A DNA stretch of 64,000 bases from Peribacillus sp044761665 (GTDB lineage Bacteria > Bacillota > Bacilli > Bacillales > DSM-1321). This document shows positions 42,331-50,729 of the stretch, in pieces (the stretch's first letter is position 1; each line of letters begins with the position of its first letter). The position numbers and the translations under genes were made by a program. The notes beneath the pieces are model-generated. The model saw nothing but the letters and a program-made list of their open reading frames with translations. It did not search any database and was not told the DNA's origin. The DNA lies in assembly GCF_044761665.1 (NCBI RefSeq), contig NZ_JBIWCW010000001.1, positions 558,001-622,000 of the forward strand, given 5' to 3'.

Positions 42331-42355
42331 AACTCGCTAAGTCTTAAAGCGAGTT
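42331..42355. terminator. Hairpin near the GH8 relic
   Basis: aactcgct / agcgagtt 8-bp stem with A-rich left and T-poor right flanks; possibly the old GH8-upstream gene's terminator on the minus strand (U-tract TTTTTCT). Confidence 0.45.
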
Positions 42356-42485
42356 TCCTAGTAATGAAAGGTAGCCTTTAAAATGAAACATGATGCGGGT
42401 TTATAACATAAGGAAGAGAACTTTTTATAAATAGACAATCATGCAGAAATTTGTATAGATTTCAAAATAATTCTCTTCTTTCTAT

Positions 42486-44390
42486 TCATTCCTTACGTTC
42501 TTTACGTATATCAGAAGCAATTTTCTTTAAAGCTTTTTTAGATCCCCGTTTGAGATCGTGCTGTAATTTCCGTTCTTCATACCTGACAAATAGTGAATCT
42601 AGATCATAGACCTCTGGATATAGGTCGCTTGCTTTTAATGTAAGTTCTAGTCTTTTCGCTTGGATCTCTATAAAGGTATCTTCGAAAAACACCACGACAT
42701 GGTTGTGGGCATCTTTTTTCTTATATACAATAGCCTCCCCGTTCAGTTCGTTTACCTTTACTCTATCTCCCACTTCAAATTCATACACGTCTTCTTTTGT
42801 TGGCGATTGGACCTTCGTTTTTTTGATTTTATGTGCTTCGACGCGGTCTAAATCATAGTCTTTATTGTCGATATAACGCCTTGCCTTTTGCAAGACCGTT
42901 TCACGAACATTCATTTTTCTAGCAATGTAAAGGGCGTTACTATCCCCCGATTCACCAATCAACAGTTTATACATGGGCTCTAATGTTTCATTATTGAACT
43001 GCATCGCCGCATTCATGAAATCACTATGTCTTTCCGAATGACGTTTGATTTCTCCATAATGAGTGGTTGCAACCGTCAGGCAGCCCATTTTATAAAACTC
43101 CTCCAGTATCGCAATGGCTAACGCCGCTCCTTCATTTGGTTCAGTCCCACTTCCTATTTCATCGAATAGAAGTAAAGTATGATTGGAAGCTGCACTCATA
43201 ATATCCGAGATGTTTTTCATATGTGACGAAAAAGTACTGAGCGCGTTTTCGATGCTTTGATTATCGCCGATATCTACAAATACGTGATCAAAGACAGCGA
43301 GTTCTGTTCCTTCTTCTCCTGGGATGTGAAACCCCGACATCATGGCCAGTGTGAGGATCCCGATGGTTTTCAGGACCACCGTTTTACCGCCAGCATTAGG
43401 ACCCGTGATAATGAGACTGCGATAATCCTTACCCAACTCGAAATCTAATGGAACACTATCTTGAGGCAAAAGAGGATGCCTGCAACCCTTTAACAGGATA
43501 TATCCATGATGATTGATTTTTGGTTCGATGGCATCCATGCTTTTGCTGAACTTGGCTTTTGCGAAAATCATGTCGTATTGACTGATGAGTTCGATATTTA
43601 CCTTGATCGGTTTTAGTTGCTCATAAATCGTACCGGAAAGGGTCGCCAATAATTGGTACACTTCCATTGATTCTTCAGCTTTTAAACTGGTTAATTCTAC
43701 ATTTAACTTCGTCACGGCAGCTGGTTCCATGAATACGGTGGCCCCTTTAGATGAAACTTCTACAATGGTTCCAGCCACCTGGTTTTTATAAGATGCTTTA
43801 ATCGGAATCGTAAAGCGATCATCCTTTTTACTAATGAAAAACTCCTGAATGAACTCTTTATTCGCTCCACTTTTTAAGAATTTATTCAAGCGCTCCTCTA
43901 TCTTGCTCTCGGTTTTACCGATTTGGTTTCGGATACGTTTCAATTCCTTACTCGCCTCGGAAACGACCATATTCCCCTTTATAACGAACTGAATCTCTTC
44001 TTCGATGCTCCTGAATTCAGTCATGGAATGGGCATAGGCATGCAGGGTGGGGGCGAAAAACTCTTTATCTTCCATGAACTTTTTAATATTCCGGCAACCT
44101 CTTAAGAAATCAGCGATGGCAACCAATTCAGCGGGTTCTAAAATCATTCCTTTTTCTAGCTTCACAATGAAGTTCCCCACATTCGTTATTCCTTTTAGAG
44201 GAATATGGTTGTCGGCATTCAATAACTGCCTGGCTTCGGTTGTTTCATTTAATCGAATCTTCACAACATTGAACAGGGAACTTGGCTGAAGTTGATCCAA
44301 CAGCGCTTTACCTAACCCACTAACGCAATGGCTTTTGACTCGTTCTTTCAGTTCGCTATATTGTAATTTATCAAATGTCGTTGTATTCAT
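42486..44390 (-). CDS. MutS2-like ATPase lacking the Smr nuclease domain
   Basis: 634 residues from ATG 44390, 8 nt after AAGGAGG (frame open to 44435). It follows MutS2 architecture: N-terminal core helices (FDKLQYSELKERV), coiled-coil/clamp region (ELKRIRNQIGKTESKIEERL), Walker A GPNAGGKT near 330, FSSHMKNISDIMSAA, Walker B LLLFDEIGSGTEP near 406, ATTHYGEIK, and a KOW-like segment (VGDRVKVNELNGEAIVYKKK) near 545. B. subtilis MutS2 has about 785 residues and ends in Smr; here the chain ends in a basic helix. MutS2 is now linked to splitting of collided ribosomes. The leader upstream looks like an attenuator. Confidence 0.85.
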   Translation of the reverse strand: MNTTTFDKLQYSELKERVKSHCVSGLGKALLDQLQPSSLFNVVKIRLNETTEARQLLNADNHIPLKGITNVGNFIVKLEKGMILEPAELVAIADFLRGCRNIKKFMEDKEFFAPTLHAYAHSMTEFRSIEEEIQFVIKGNMVVSEASKELKRIRNQIGKTESKIEERLNKFLKSGANKEFIQEFFISKKDDRFTIPIKASYKNQVAGTIVEVSSKGATVFMEPAAVTKLNVELTSLKAEESMEVYQLLATLSGTIYEQLKPIKVNIELISQYDMIFAKAKFSKSMDAIEPKINHHGYILLKGCRHPLLPQDSVPLDFELGKDYRSLIITGPNAGGKTVVLKTIGILTLAMMSGFHIPGEEGTELAVFDHVFVDIGDNQSIENALSTFSSHMKNISDIMSAASNHTLLLFDEIGSGTEPNEGAALAIAILEEFYKMGCLTVATTHYGEIKRHSERHSDFMNAAMQFNNETLEPMYKLLIGESGDSNALYIARKMNVRETVLQKARRYIDNKDYDLDRVEAHKIKKTKVQSPTKEDVYEFEVGDRVKVNELNGEAIVYKKKDAHNHVVVFFEDTFIEIQAKRLELTLKASDLYPEVYDLDSLFVRYEERKLQHDLKRGSKKALKKIASDIRKERKE

Positions 44391-44433
44391 GACATCATCC
44401 TCCTTGACTAAGTGAAATTCCAACCTCGATTTC

Positions 44434-44513
44434 AAAAAAAAATGCCCGCAAATGACCTCCTACCTATACAAATGAACAACTGTTCATTTGAGTAGAAAGC
44501 TCCTGCGGGCATC
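44434..44513 (-). terminator. Leader terminator/attenuator upstream of the MutS2-like gene
   Basis: On the minus strand ATGCCCGCA (44504-44512) pairs with TGCGGGCAT (44442-44450) and is followed by eight T, ending 44 nt ahead of the MutS2-like start. Inside is a perfect 10-bp hairpin (CAAATGAACA / TGTTCATTTG, 44469-44490). The terminator stands between promoter and gene, as in transcription attenuation. Confidence 0.7.
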
Positions 44514-44633
44514 GGTCTTATCTATAATAAGGACCTTCATCACGAACATAATAGGCAGATCAAAGAGACTCATGTACAACAAAAAAGCATGGCAGGACAA
44601 ATCCCACCATACTTTTCGCCGTAACACCTTCAT
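44484..44633 (-). CDS. 49-codon upstream ORF in the MutS2-like leader
   Basis: ATG at 44633 opens a 49-residue frame beginning MKVLRRKVWWDLSCHAF and ending RRSFLLK; its TGA lies inside the attenuator hairpin. It spans a second terminator-like hairpin (44581-44616). No good SD is seen, but the start sits in a small hairpin (GTAACA...TGTTAC) that could itself be regulatory. I propose it as a leader peptide; no homologue is claimed. Confidence 0.45.
   Translation of the reverse strand: MKVLRRKVWWDLSCHAFLLYMSLFDLPIMFVMKVLIIDKTDARRSFLLK
44581..44616 (-). terminator. Second terminator-like hairpin in the leader
   Basis: Minus-strand stem AAAAGTATGGTGGGA / TCCTGCCATGCTTTT (some G-T pairs) ending TTTTTT. 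It lies within the upstream ORF, so ribosomes translating that ORF would open it. Confidence 0.55.
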
Positions 44634-44866
44634 GTTACACGATTATGGAAAAGGAAGCAGTCTTAAGGTAGGTATCTACAGTGCAGAATAACACTGTAAA
44701 AAAGGCACACTTAATACACTAATAAAAACAGTGATTAAACACCTTATTCAACTAAATTAGTTGATACCTACTCCCGACATAAAACACCACACCTTTTCTT
44801 AGATTGGAATAAATATACCACTTCAAAAAAAGAGAGTCAACGAAAAAATGTTAATTTTTACTAAAA

Positions 44867-44905
44867 AAAGTCGATCAGCTTTTTTTAAAAGCTAACCGAC
44901 TCTCC
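44867..44905 (-). terminator. Terminator of the truncated membrane-protein gene
   Basis: agtcgatcagctttttt / aaaagctaaccgact stem with a mismatch, followed on the minus strand by TTTTTTT. Confidence 0.7.
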
Positions 44906-44908
44906 ATG

Positions 44909-45205
44909 CTATTTTTTTGATATCTTACGTAATAAATATAAACCGTATATAATTGCAGGAATAGCCAACACAGTAAGAACTATCTCCAATATCCCAAAAA
45001 TAGCATACATAGGTGAAACACTTACATCCATGCTCATTTTTTGATTCTCTCCTTGCTCTAAAAATAGCTTAACATAAGCATTTTTCTTAGTTTTGTTCAG
45101 CTTAACCAATTTAATAGTACTTGTTATTCCTACATATCCATTATTTAAAGTACCTGTAAGTTTATATGTTCCTTCTCCGTTAATACTTTCCGCAAACGCA
45201 GTATT
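44909..45205 (-). pseudogene. 5'-truncated small secreted/membrane protein gene
   Basis: The frame reads, after an upstream stop, YNTAFAESINGEGTYKLTGT, then LNNGYVGITSTIKLVKLNKT and on to a C-terminal TM segment (MYAIFGILEIVLTVLAIPAIIYGLYLL) and Lys tail. AFA-ES looks like the end of a signal peptide whose N-terminal part is missing. A 66-residue ORF can start internally (GTG/ATG near 45109), but the whole is better read as a decayed gene. Confidence 0.55.
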
Positions 45206-45426
45206 ATATTACCATAGTAGATTCTAGGAAAGGATAATATTATCAAAAATGGATATTTAGTAACAATATTGGAGTTAGGAACTTAGGTGTGTGATGTGGG
45301 TGCTATTTATCAAAAACTTTACCATGTTAAACTAATTTTCTATAAGTCTTTATTCGGTATACTAGAAAATTTAAAAACCCTCAATCACATGGATGATTAA
45401 GGGTTTTAACTTCACGTACTTCAGAA

Positions 45427-45605
45427 CTACATTTCCCTTCGCCGTTATCTTCTGAGCAAGATCCTTTAACGGTGTCTTATCCACACCTTAAGTATTTCCA
45501 GTTGTATCCGCTACTTCCCTAACCTTAACTCCTATTGGCACTTCCACTTTACCGATAGCCTTGCCTATATCCTTGATCGACCTTTAGCTTTCTGGACTTT
45601 AATTG
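45427..45605 (-). pseudogene. Eroded LXG pre-toxin fragment
   Basis: The minus strand reads DIGKAIGKVEVPIGVKVREV, ADTTGNT, stop, GVDKTPLKDLAQKITAKGNV. This is the segment at residues 432-481 of the full LXG protein encoded at 50730-52694. No toxin domain follows. The remainder of 45206-45714 holds only the protease terminator. Confidence 0.75.
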
Positions 45606-45637
45606 TTTCATGGAAAGAACTGACTCAAGCCAATTAT

Positions 45638-45692
45638 ATAAAAAGGGGTTGCCCCTAAAGCCATTAACCTGGCTTTTGGGACACCCCCTTCC
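45638..45692 (-). terminator. Terminator of the neutral protease gene
   Basis: Long stem: aaggggt...acccccttt outer arms and aaagcca / tggcttt inner arms; TTTTTATA follows on the minus strand. Confidence 0.75.
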
Positions 45693-45714
45693 TATCTAAC
45701 TGTATCAGGTTTGA

Positions 45715-47343
45715 TTAATTGATTCCTACTGCTGTGAAAGCATTTGTTACGGCTGTCTTTTCTGCACTATTTGATCCATAAAGGTCAACAGCCGCTTGTA
45801 TTGCTGCAGCTTTTGCTTGTGAGAAAGTGGCAGATGACGTCAGATAAACCGTGTTGGTACGATAGAAAATGGCTCCTAATTTATCAATGCCGACTCCATT
45901 AACTGTCACACCATGGAACGTGCCGCCAGCCGCTATCAGGTAGGCCGCTTTATTAATGATTCCGCTATTGGTATGGACACCGCCATTATCCGCTGTGCCT
46001 GTGTAACGGTTTGGATAGTAATCTGGATCGCCGGAAGCAGTCGGATTGGACATCGAACGAAGGGCATCGCCTGATACGCTAGGTGTGTAAATATCTTCAC
46101 CAATTAGATAATCCGCTTTGGATGGCTGATATTTATATTCCACGACTGTTCCGAAGATATCAGAAATCGCTTCATTTAGTGCACCTGATTCTCCCTGATA
46201 AACCAGATTGGACTCAGATGACGTCACAGCATGTGTTAATTCATGGGCGACAACATCCAATCCGCCTGATAGAGGGATGAAAGTAGAGCCGTCTCCGTCT
46301 CCGTATACCATTTGTGAGCCGTTCCAGAAAGCATTATTATAATTTCTTCCATAATGGACGGTTGATTTTAACGCTGAGCCGTTGTCATCATAAGAGTTTC
46401 TATTGAAAGTAGATTTATAATAATCATATGTGTTGCCAGCATAATAGTGGGCATCTACCGCAGGAGCATCACTGGTTGCGCTGAATACGTTGTCCGCATC
46501 GGACCATAGAGTTCCCGGTAAGCTTGATGAGTTGTTTGCATTGTATGTAAAAATACCTTTGCCTCTCGTATTATCCTGTAAATAGTATTTTCCGCTTGAT
46601 AGAGTTGTATTAAGTGAGACCGTATTTTTAAGAACTCCTGTACCTGTTCCAACAGAGTTTGTGCCGGAGACTTCATCCAGGGTATTATATTTATTTAGGA
46701 TTTCCCCTGTTTTCACTGAGATAAAGTAATAGTAGTTTCCTGGTTCTGGGTCCAAAAAGTTTAAATTCACTTTATAGGCGAATTCAGCGTTATCATCTTC
46801 TGTAAACACTACCAATTCAGTATCTGGCTTTTGCTCATATTTTATAGTGAAGCCTAGGTCGCTTTCAGCTATTTCGACCGCTTGTGAAGCCTTCATGCCT
46901 TTTTTGTCTTTTTTATCAAGCTTTGTGTCAAGATCAGATACAACTGTACCGGACACTACATTCAAAACACCATCATCTTTCAGGACAACCGCCTGTGTGG
47001 ATCCAAAAACAGGGACACCCTCAAATGTTTGCTGAAGCTTAAGCACTGTATTTCCAAACTCGTCCTTGCTTTTTTTCAGTACTTTGAAAGAATCCTTCGC
47101 TTTCTTACTGCCAAGTTTATAAGATTGTTTATTTTTATCTAAGAAGTTATATAAAATTGTTTCAGGTGCTTCGCTTGATGGAGAAGTCAGATTTCCTGAC
47201 TTGAATTCAATAGAATCCTTTTCTTTATTGTATTTCTCTGAGCTCAATACATTCTTAGAAGCAGCCCATGTCTCAGATTGCGGAAGAACGGAGACCATCA
47301 ACCCAAGTGATAACACAATGCCTGTAACAATTTTACCTTTCAT
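45715..47343 (-). CDS. nprE: Bacillolysin-type neutral metalloprotease
   Basis: 542 residues from ATG 47343 (AAAGGAG upstream; a TTG 9 nt earlier is in frame). Signal peptide (1-27, ending TWAA), FTP/PepSY propeptide (VFGSTQAVVLKDDGVLNVVSG, PDTELVVFTEDD), and an M4 catalytic domain with VAHELTHAV (zinc HExxH) and GALNEAISDIFG (third zinc ligand Glu) plus NKAAYLIAAGG. A secreted, calcium- and zinc-dependent thermolysin-family protease that is autoprocessed outside the cell. Slightly longer than B. subtilis NprE. Single gene. Confidence 0.92.
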   Translation of the reverse strand: MKGKIVTGIVLSLGLMVSVLPQSETWAASKNVLSSEKYNKEKDSIEFKSGNLTSPSSEAPETILYNFLDKNKQSYKLGSKKAKDSFKVLKKSKDEFGNTVLKLQQTFEGVPVFGSTQAVVLKDDGVLNVVSGTVVSDLDTKLDKKDKKGMKASQAVEIAESDLGFTIKYEQKPDTELVVFTEDDNAEFAYKVNLNFLDPEPGNYYYFISVKTGEILNKYNTLDEVSGTNSVGTGTGVLKNTVSLNTTLSSGKYYLQDNTRGKGIFTYNANNSSSLPGTLWSDADNVFSATSDAPAVDAHYYAGNTYDYYKSTFNRNSYDDNGSALKSTVHYGRNYNNAFWNGSQMVYGDGDGSTFIPLSGGLDVVAHELTHAVTSSESNLVYQGESGALNEAISDIFGTVVEYKYQPSKADYLIGEDIYTPSVSGDALRSMSNPTASGDPDYYPNRYTGTADNGGVHTNSGIINKAAYLIAAGGTFHGVTVNGVGIDKLGAIFYRTNTVYLTSSATFSQAKAAAIQAAVDLYGSNSAEKTAVTNAFTAVGIN

Positions 47344-47971
47344 ATAACCCAACTCCTTTAATGTAATAAAATCAATGTAATATAAAATTATTAATTATGA
47401 AAATTCAAAAAACTTAAATTTTTCCAGTTTTATTAAATAATTCTCAGTTTAATTGAACTCTAATAATATTTTTTGAGCTTGAATATTCTTTTAGTTATAT
47501 TGTTATAATAGATAGTGTCAATATTTTTGTGTATATGAATGTTAACGTTTTGGTTGTATTCATTTTTAGTGTGTTCAGAGTACTAATGGTGTTGTCCCCT
47601 CAGTCTTATTTCGAATAAATCAAAGAGGCAGAAATGTTGTTAAACCAACCTCTCTGCCTCTCTATGTATTCAGTTTAACTTCCCTTTTTGAGAAACCCGT
47701 ACATTAAATTGTATTTTTAAAGTACATAAACACCGTAACGAATGGTTCTTATAAAATTTTTATAGTATATTATTTTTGTAATCTTAAACTAGTAATCAAC
47801 TCATCTAATCGATTAAACGAACCTCATTCAGAATCATGGGACTACCTTCATGAGCTATGAATTTCACGAAGCATAGTCCAATGTTTCCTAAATTTAACGA
47901 TTTTCCACACATAACAAAAACACCTGTTTCCAACTAAGACAAACAAGTGCTTGAATTCTAAAAAATAATCC
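47344..47971. other. Protease promoter region and repeat hairpins
   Basis: 628 bp with no gene. It contains the nprE upstream region (TATTATAAC stretch near 47500), the hairpin gaggcagaaatgttg / caacctctctgcctc at 47625-47660, and a terminator-like hairpin cacctgttt / aaacaagtg at 47921-47949 behind the LXG fragment. That last hairpin resembles the one behind the immunity gene at 50183. Confidence 0.5.
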
Positions 47972-48443
47972 TCAATACATCTTCGCCGTAATCTTCTGCG
48001 CAAGATCCTTTATCGGTGTCTTATCCAATCCAATAGCTTTATAAGTATTTCCAGTTGTATCGGCTACTGTCCTAACCTTCACTCCTGTTGGCACTTCCAC
48101 TTTCCCGATGGCCTTGCCCATATCCTTGATTGACCTTTTAGCTTTCTGGACTTTATTATGTACATATTCTTTGCTGTAGGGGATGAACTTCGTTCCGCTT
48201 GCCATTTTGTCTGCGGCCTTGGCTGCGCCTGCTATACCGGTGATGCCGAGGGCGGTCATCAGGCTGGTTTGGCGCTGTTCTTCTGTGAGTTCGTTGCCAA
48301 ACATGTCCTTGCCGGTGACGGCTTCGCCGAGTCCGTTGGCGGCGGTTAGTCCATAGAGGCCGGTTTCGGTTTGCTTGAGGATGTCCATGGCTTTTGTCGA
48401 TTTATAGGCATCCAATGCATGGTCCGCAGCGTTGATTCCCTTT
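47972..48443 (-). pseudogene. LXG pre-toxin fragment without toxin domain
   Basis: Reads KGINAADHALDAYKSTKAM...KDLAQKITAKMY, stop, nearly identical to residues 328-480 of the complete LXG protein; an ATG inside (48415) gives a 147-residue ORF. Homology ends exactly after ITAK, the junction where the toxin tip starts in the other copies, and begins abruptly at KGINAAD. A cassette remnant, not a functional gene. Confidence 0.8.
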
Positions 48444-48529
48444 AATCAGCTGAAACCGGTAGAGGCCGCATTCTTCTTTTGCTTTAAAAAATATTTAATT
48501 TCATATATTTCATTTCCATTTAAAAAGGT

Positions 48530-48665
48530 GCTGTCTCATAAGTACTTATCAAAGTAAATTAACCCCAAAATTAAAGGGCAGAAATGCTGTTAAAAAAACA
48601 ACGTTTCTGCCCTTGATTATTTATTCAATTCCTACTTATTTTCCCCTTGGAACAGTCTCATATAT
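48530..48665. repeat. Intergenic repeat with hairpin and GTCTCATA motifs
   Basis: GTCTCATA occurs at both ends (about 48538 and 48654), with the palindrome ATAAGTACTTAT beside the left one. Between them is the hairpin agggcagaaatg...cgtttctgccct (48575-48613). It lies between the LXG fragment and the immunity gene. It looks like a relic of a small non-autonomous element. Confidence 0.4.
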
Positions 48666-48685
48666 AACCTAATTATTGAAAAGCA

Positions 48686-49168
48686 TTACTCTACATCTTC
48701 ACTTTTCTTTTTTAGATATTCTTCTAAAATACTCTTATCATATTCAGACTCAGGTAAAAGATTCAAACGATTATATTCCCAAATGATTCTTCTTTCATGA
48801 TCATCTGCTTCAGATAAATCTTCATAATCATAGTCAATTTTAAACTTCCCGGTACTCTCTAGAGTAAATGTTAAATTGGTCCATAGTTCTTGATTATTAT
48901 TTTTAAATTCTTCCGATAACTCTTTTAAGCATTTTATTAATTTTCTCCACATATCTCTATATTCCAACCTACTAATGCTATATATTTCCGGTATATCGTG
49001 GCTATATATTAGCTGCTCATTATTATGAGTACTATAAAAAAAGAACGCTGTCCCTGTACCTTCACCTATTTCTCCATATAAAAATACTTTTGACCATTCT
49101 TCTGGAATAATCTCATTTATAGTTTTAGCTAGTTTTTGATAAAACTCATTTAATTTATCTTCATTCAA
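48686..49168 (-). CDS. YezG-like (DUF600) immunity protein
   Basis: 160 residues from TTG 49168, 9 nt after AGGGGGAT, an SD overlapping the stop of the toxin cassette. MNEDKLNEFYQKLAKTINEI, then WSKVFLYGEIGEGTGTAFFFY and WTNLTFTLESTGKFKIDYDYED are the DUF600 pattern of YezG, the antitoxin that neutralises YeeF-type nuclease toxins. It should protect against the nuclease tip encoded directly upstream (49174-50034). Acidic, cytoplasmic. Confidence 0.8.
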   Translation of the reverse strand: MNEDKLNEFYQKLAKTINEIIPEEWSKVFLYGEIGEGTGTAFFFYSTHNNEQLIYSHDIPEIYSISRLEYRDMWRKLIKCLKELSEEFKNNNQELWTNLTFTLESTGKFKIDYDYEDLSEADDHERRIIWEYNRLNLLPESEYDKSILEEYLKKKSEDVE

Positions 49169-49173
49169 TTCTA

Positions 49174-50055
49174 TTATCCCCCTGGTTTATTTTCAAATTC
49201 CCTGATCTCCCAACGACCATTATCCACTTTATACTCAATATCAAAACTTGTAGGTCGAATAGAATTCCCTTCATACACCGGATATATTTTTACCTCAACT
49301 GTTTTCGGAGGATTACTATCTAAAGCTTTAGCCCAAGAACTTTCAAGCTTCTTCCATTCTCCCATATTTAGATTTGCATTCATAGGGACAAGGTTATCTA
49401 GTTGTCCTGATCCTTTGAATATACTAGCAATCAAGTGTCCCCCTTGATCATCAGGTAAACGATCTTCTCTTCCAGCAATGCGTTGCGCATACTTATTACG
49501 TTTACCACTGCCTAAGTCAAGCGAACCTTCGACACTTGATATCCGTCCTTTTTCGTCCGTTTTATATACGTGACCTCCAGGTGATGTATATTCAATATTC
49601 GGTTTTAGTACTTTCTTCATTTTATCTCTTGTATAATGCTGTCCATATTTCACTTTTATAATTTCTTGGGGTCCTTTAACAGGTAGTAACGACCCCTTAC
49701 TTCCTTCACCCTTCGCCGTAATCTTCTGCGCAAGATCCTTTATCGGCGTCTTATCCAATCTAATAGCTTTATAAGTATTTCCAGTCGTATCGGCTACTGT
49801 CCTAACCTTAACGCCAGTTGGCACTTCCACTTTCCCGATGGCCTTGCCCATATCCTTGATCGAGTCTTGGGCTTTCTGGACTTGGTTTTGTACATATTCC
49901 TTGCTGTAGGGGATGAGTTTTGTCCCGTTTGCCATTTTGTCTACGGCCTTGGCTGCTCCGGCTATACCGGTGATGCCAAGTGCGGTCATCAGGCTGGTTT
50001 GGCGCTGTTCTTCCGTGAGTTCGTTGCCAAACATGTCCTTGCCGGTGATGGCATC
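49174..50055 (-). pseudogene. Orphan toxin cassette: LXG pre-toxin stub plus NS_2-type endonuclease
   Basis: The frame opens after TAA near 50076 and is homologous to the complete LXG protein from GDAITGKDMFGNEL (its residue about 366) to ITAKGEGSKG (about 486). It then carries a different tip: YTSPGGHVYKTDEKGRISSV, DRLPDDQGGHLIASIFKGSG, LDNLVPMNANLNMGEWKKLE, a DNA/RNA non-specific endonuclease domain with the GGHL catalytic His. No LXG domain and no SD before the internal ATG (50034), so it cannot be secreted by itself. Paired with the immunity gene at 48686. Confidence 0.8.
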
Positions 50056-50182
50056 GCCTATAATTGTTTTTTAATACTACCTAATTAAACCAATTCTATA
50101 ATGGTACACCTTCATGAGATTTTGATTCAAAAAAAGCAACCATTCATGTTGTCTATACTTATAACGCCTAGTAAACAAAAAA

Positions 50183-50209
50183 CACCTGTTGTCTAATGAC
50201 AATCAAGTG
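50183..50209 (-). terminator. Terminator of the LXG operon
   Basis: cacctgttgtc-taat-gacaatcaagtg stem (one mismatch), followed on the minus strand by TTTTTTG; 55 bp after the immunity gene stop. Confidence 0.75.
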
Positions 50210-50263
50210 CTTTAAGTTCATTTGATATTCACTACTCCTTGATATATTCCAAAATCGAGCATA

Positions 50264-50710
50264 TTAATTGGAAATCTCCTCAAACCACTCATTAAAAATA
50301 TGAGTGGCCGTTTTAATCTCATCGTGCGTATAAACTAAATCATACTTGTATTCTGCTTTGAAGTTTCTACTCTTAACATCATATATTAATTTCATCTCAG
50401 TTGGCATGTCTCTTTCGTATTCTTTGCACAATACTTGGATTTTTTCAATATTATCATTTATTATATCTAATACCATAAACCCTCGTTCGGCAGACACATC
50501 GTACCTTTCCTCCCCAATCTCCACTGCATCATTTAATTTATGAGACTTTACGTATTTATTGTTAATCAAATAAAAGAACCTGCTCGCAATAACTCCTTCT
50601 TCACATGAAGCATAAACATATACTTTATCAGCTCTATCTTCAACATATTCCATACATATGGATATCATATCTGCTTGCAATTCACTAAATTTATCTTCAA
50701 ATTCTTTCAT
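50264..50710 (-). CDS. YezG-like (DUF600) immunity protein
   Basis: 148 residues from ATG 50710 (GGAGGG 9 nt upstream; the open frame to 50767 overlaps the toxin gene). The pattern ADKVYVYASCEEGVIASRFFYLINNKYV and EMKLIYDVKSRNFKAEYKYD matches the DUF600/YezG fold, though diverged from the protein at 48686. It starts 19 bp after the toxin stop, the usual toxin-immunity order, and should neutralise the nuclease tip of the complete LXG protein. Confidence 0.75.
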   Translation of the reverse strand: MKEFEDKFSELQADMISICMEYVEDRADKVYVYASCEEGVIASRFFYLINNKYVKSHKLNDAVEIGEERYDVSAERGFMVLDIINDNIEKIQVLCKEYERDMPTEMKLIYDVKSRNFKAEYKYDLVYTHDEIKTATHIFNEWFEEISN

Positions 50711-50729
50711 ATTATTTTCCCTCCTTTGA

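Noticed and set aside
42486..44390. mutS mismatch-repair gene
   Set aside because: It lacks the MutS mismatch-binding domain I (F-x-E) and follows MutS2 layout.
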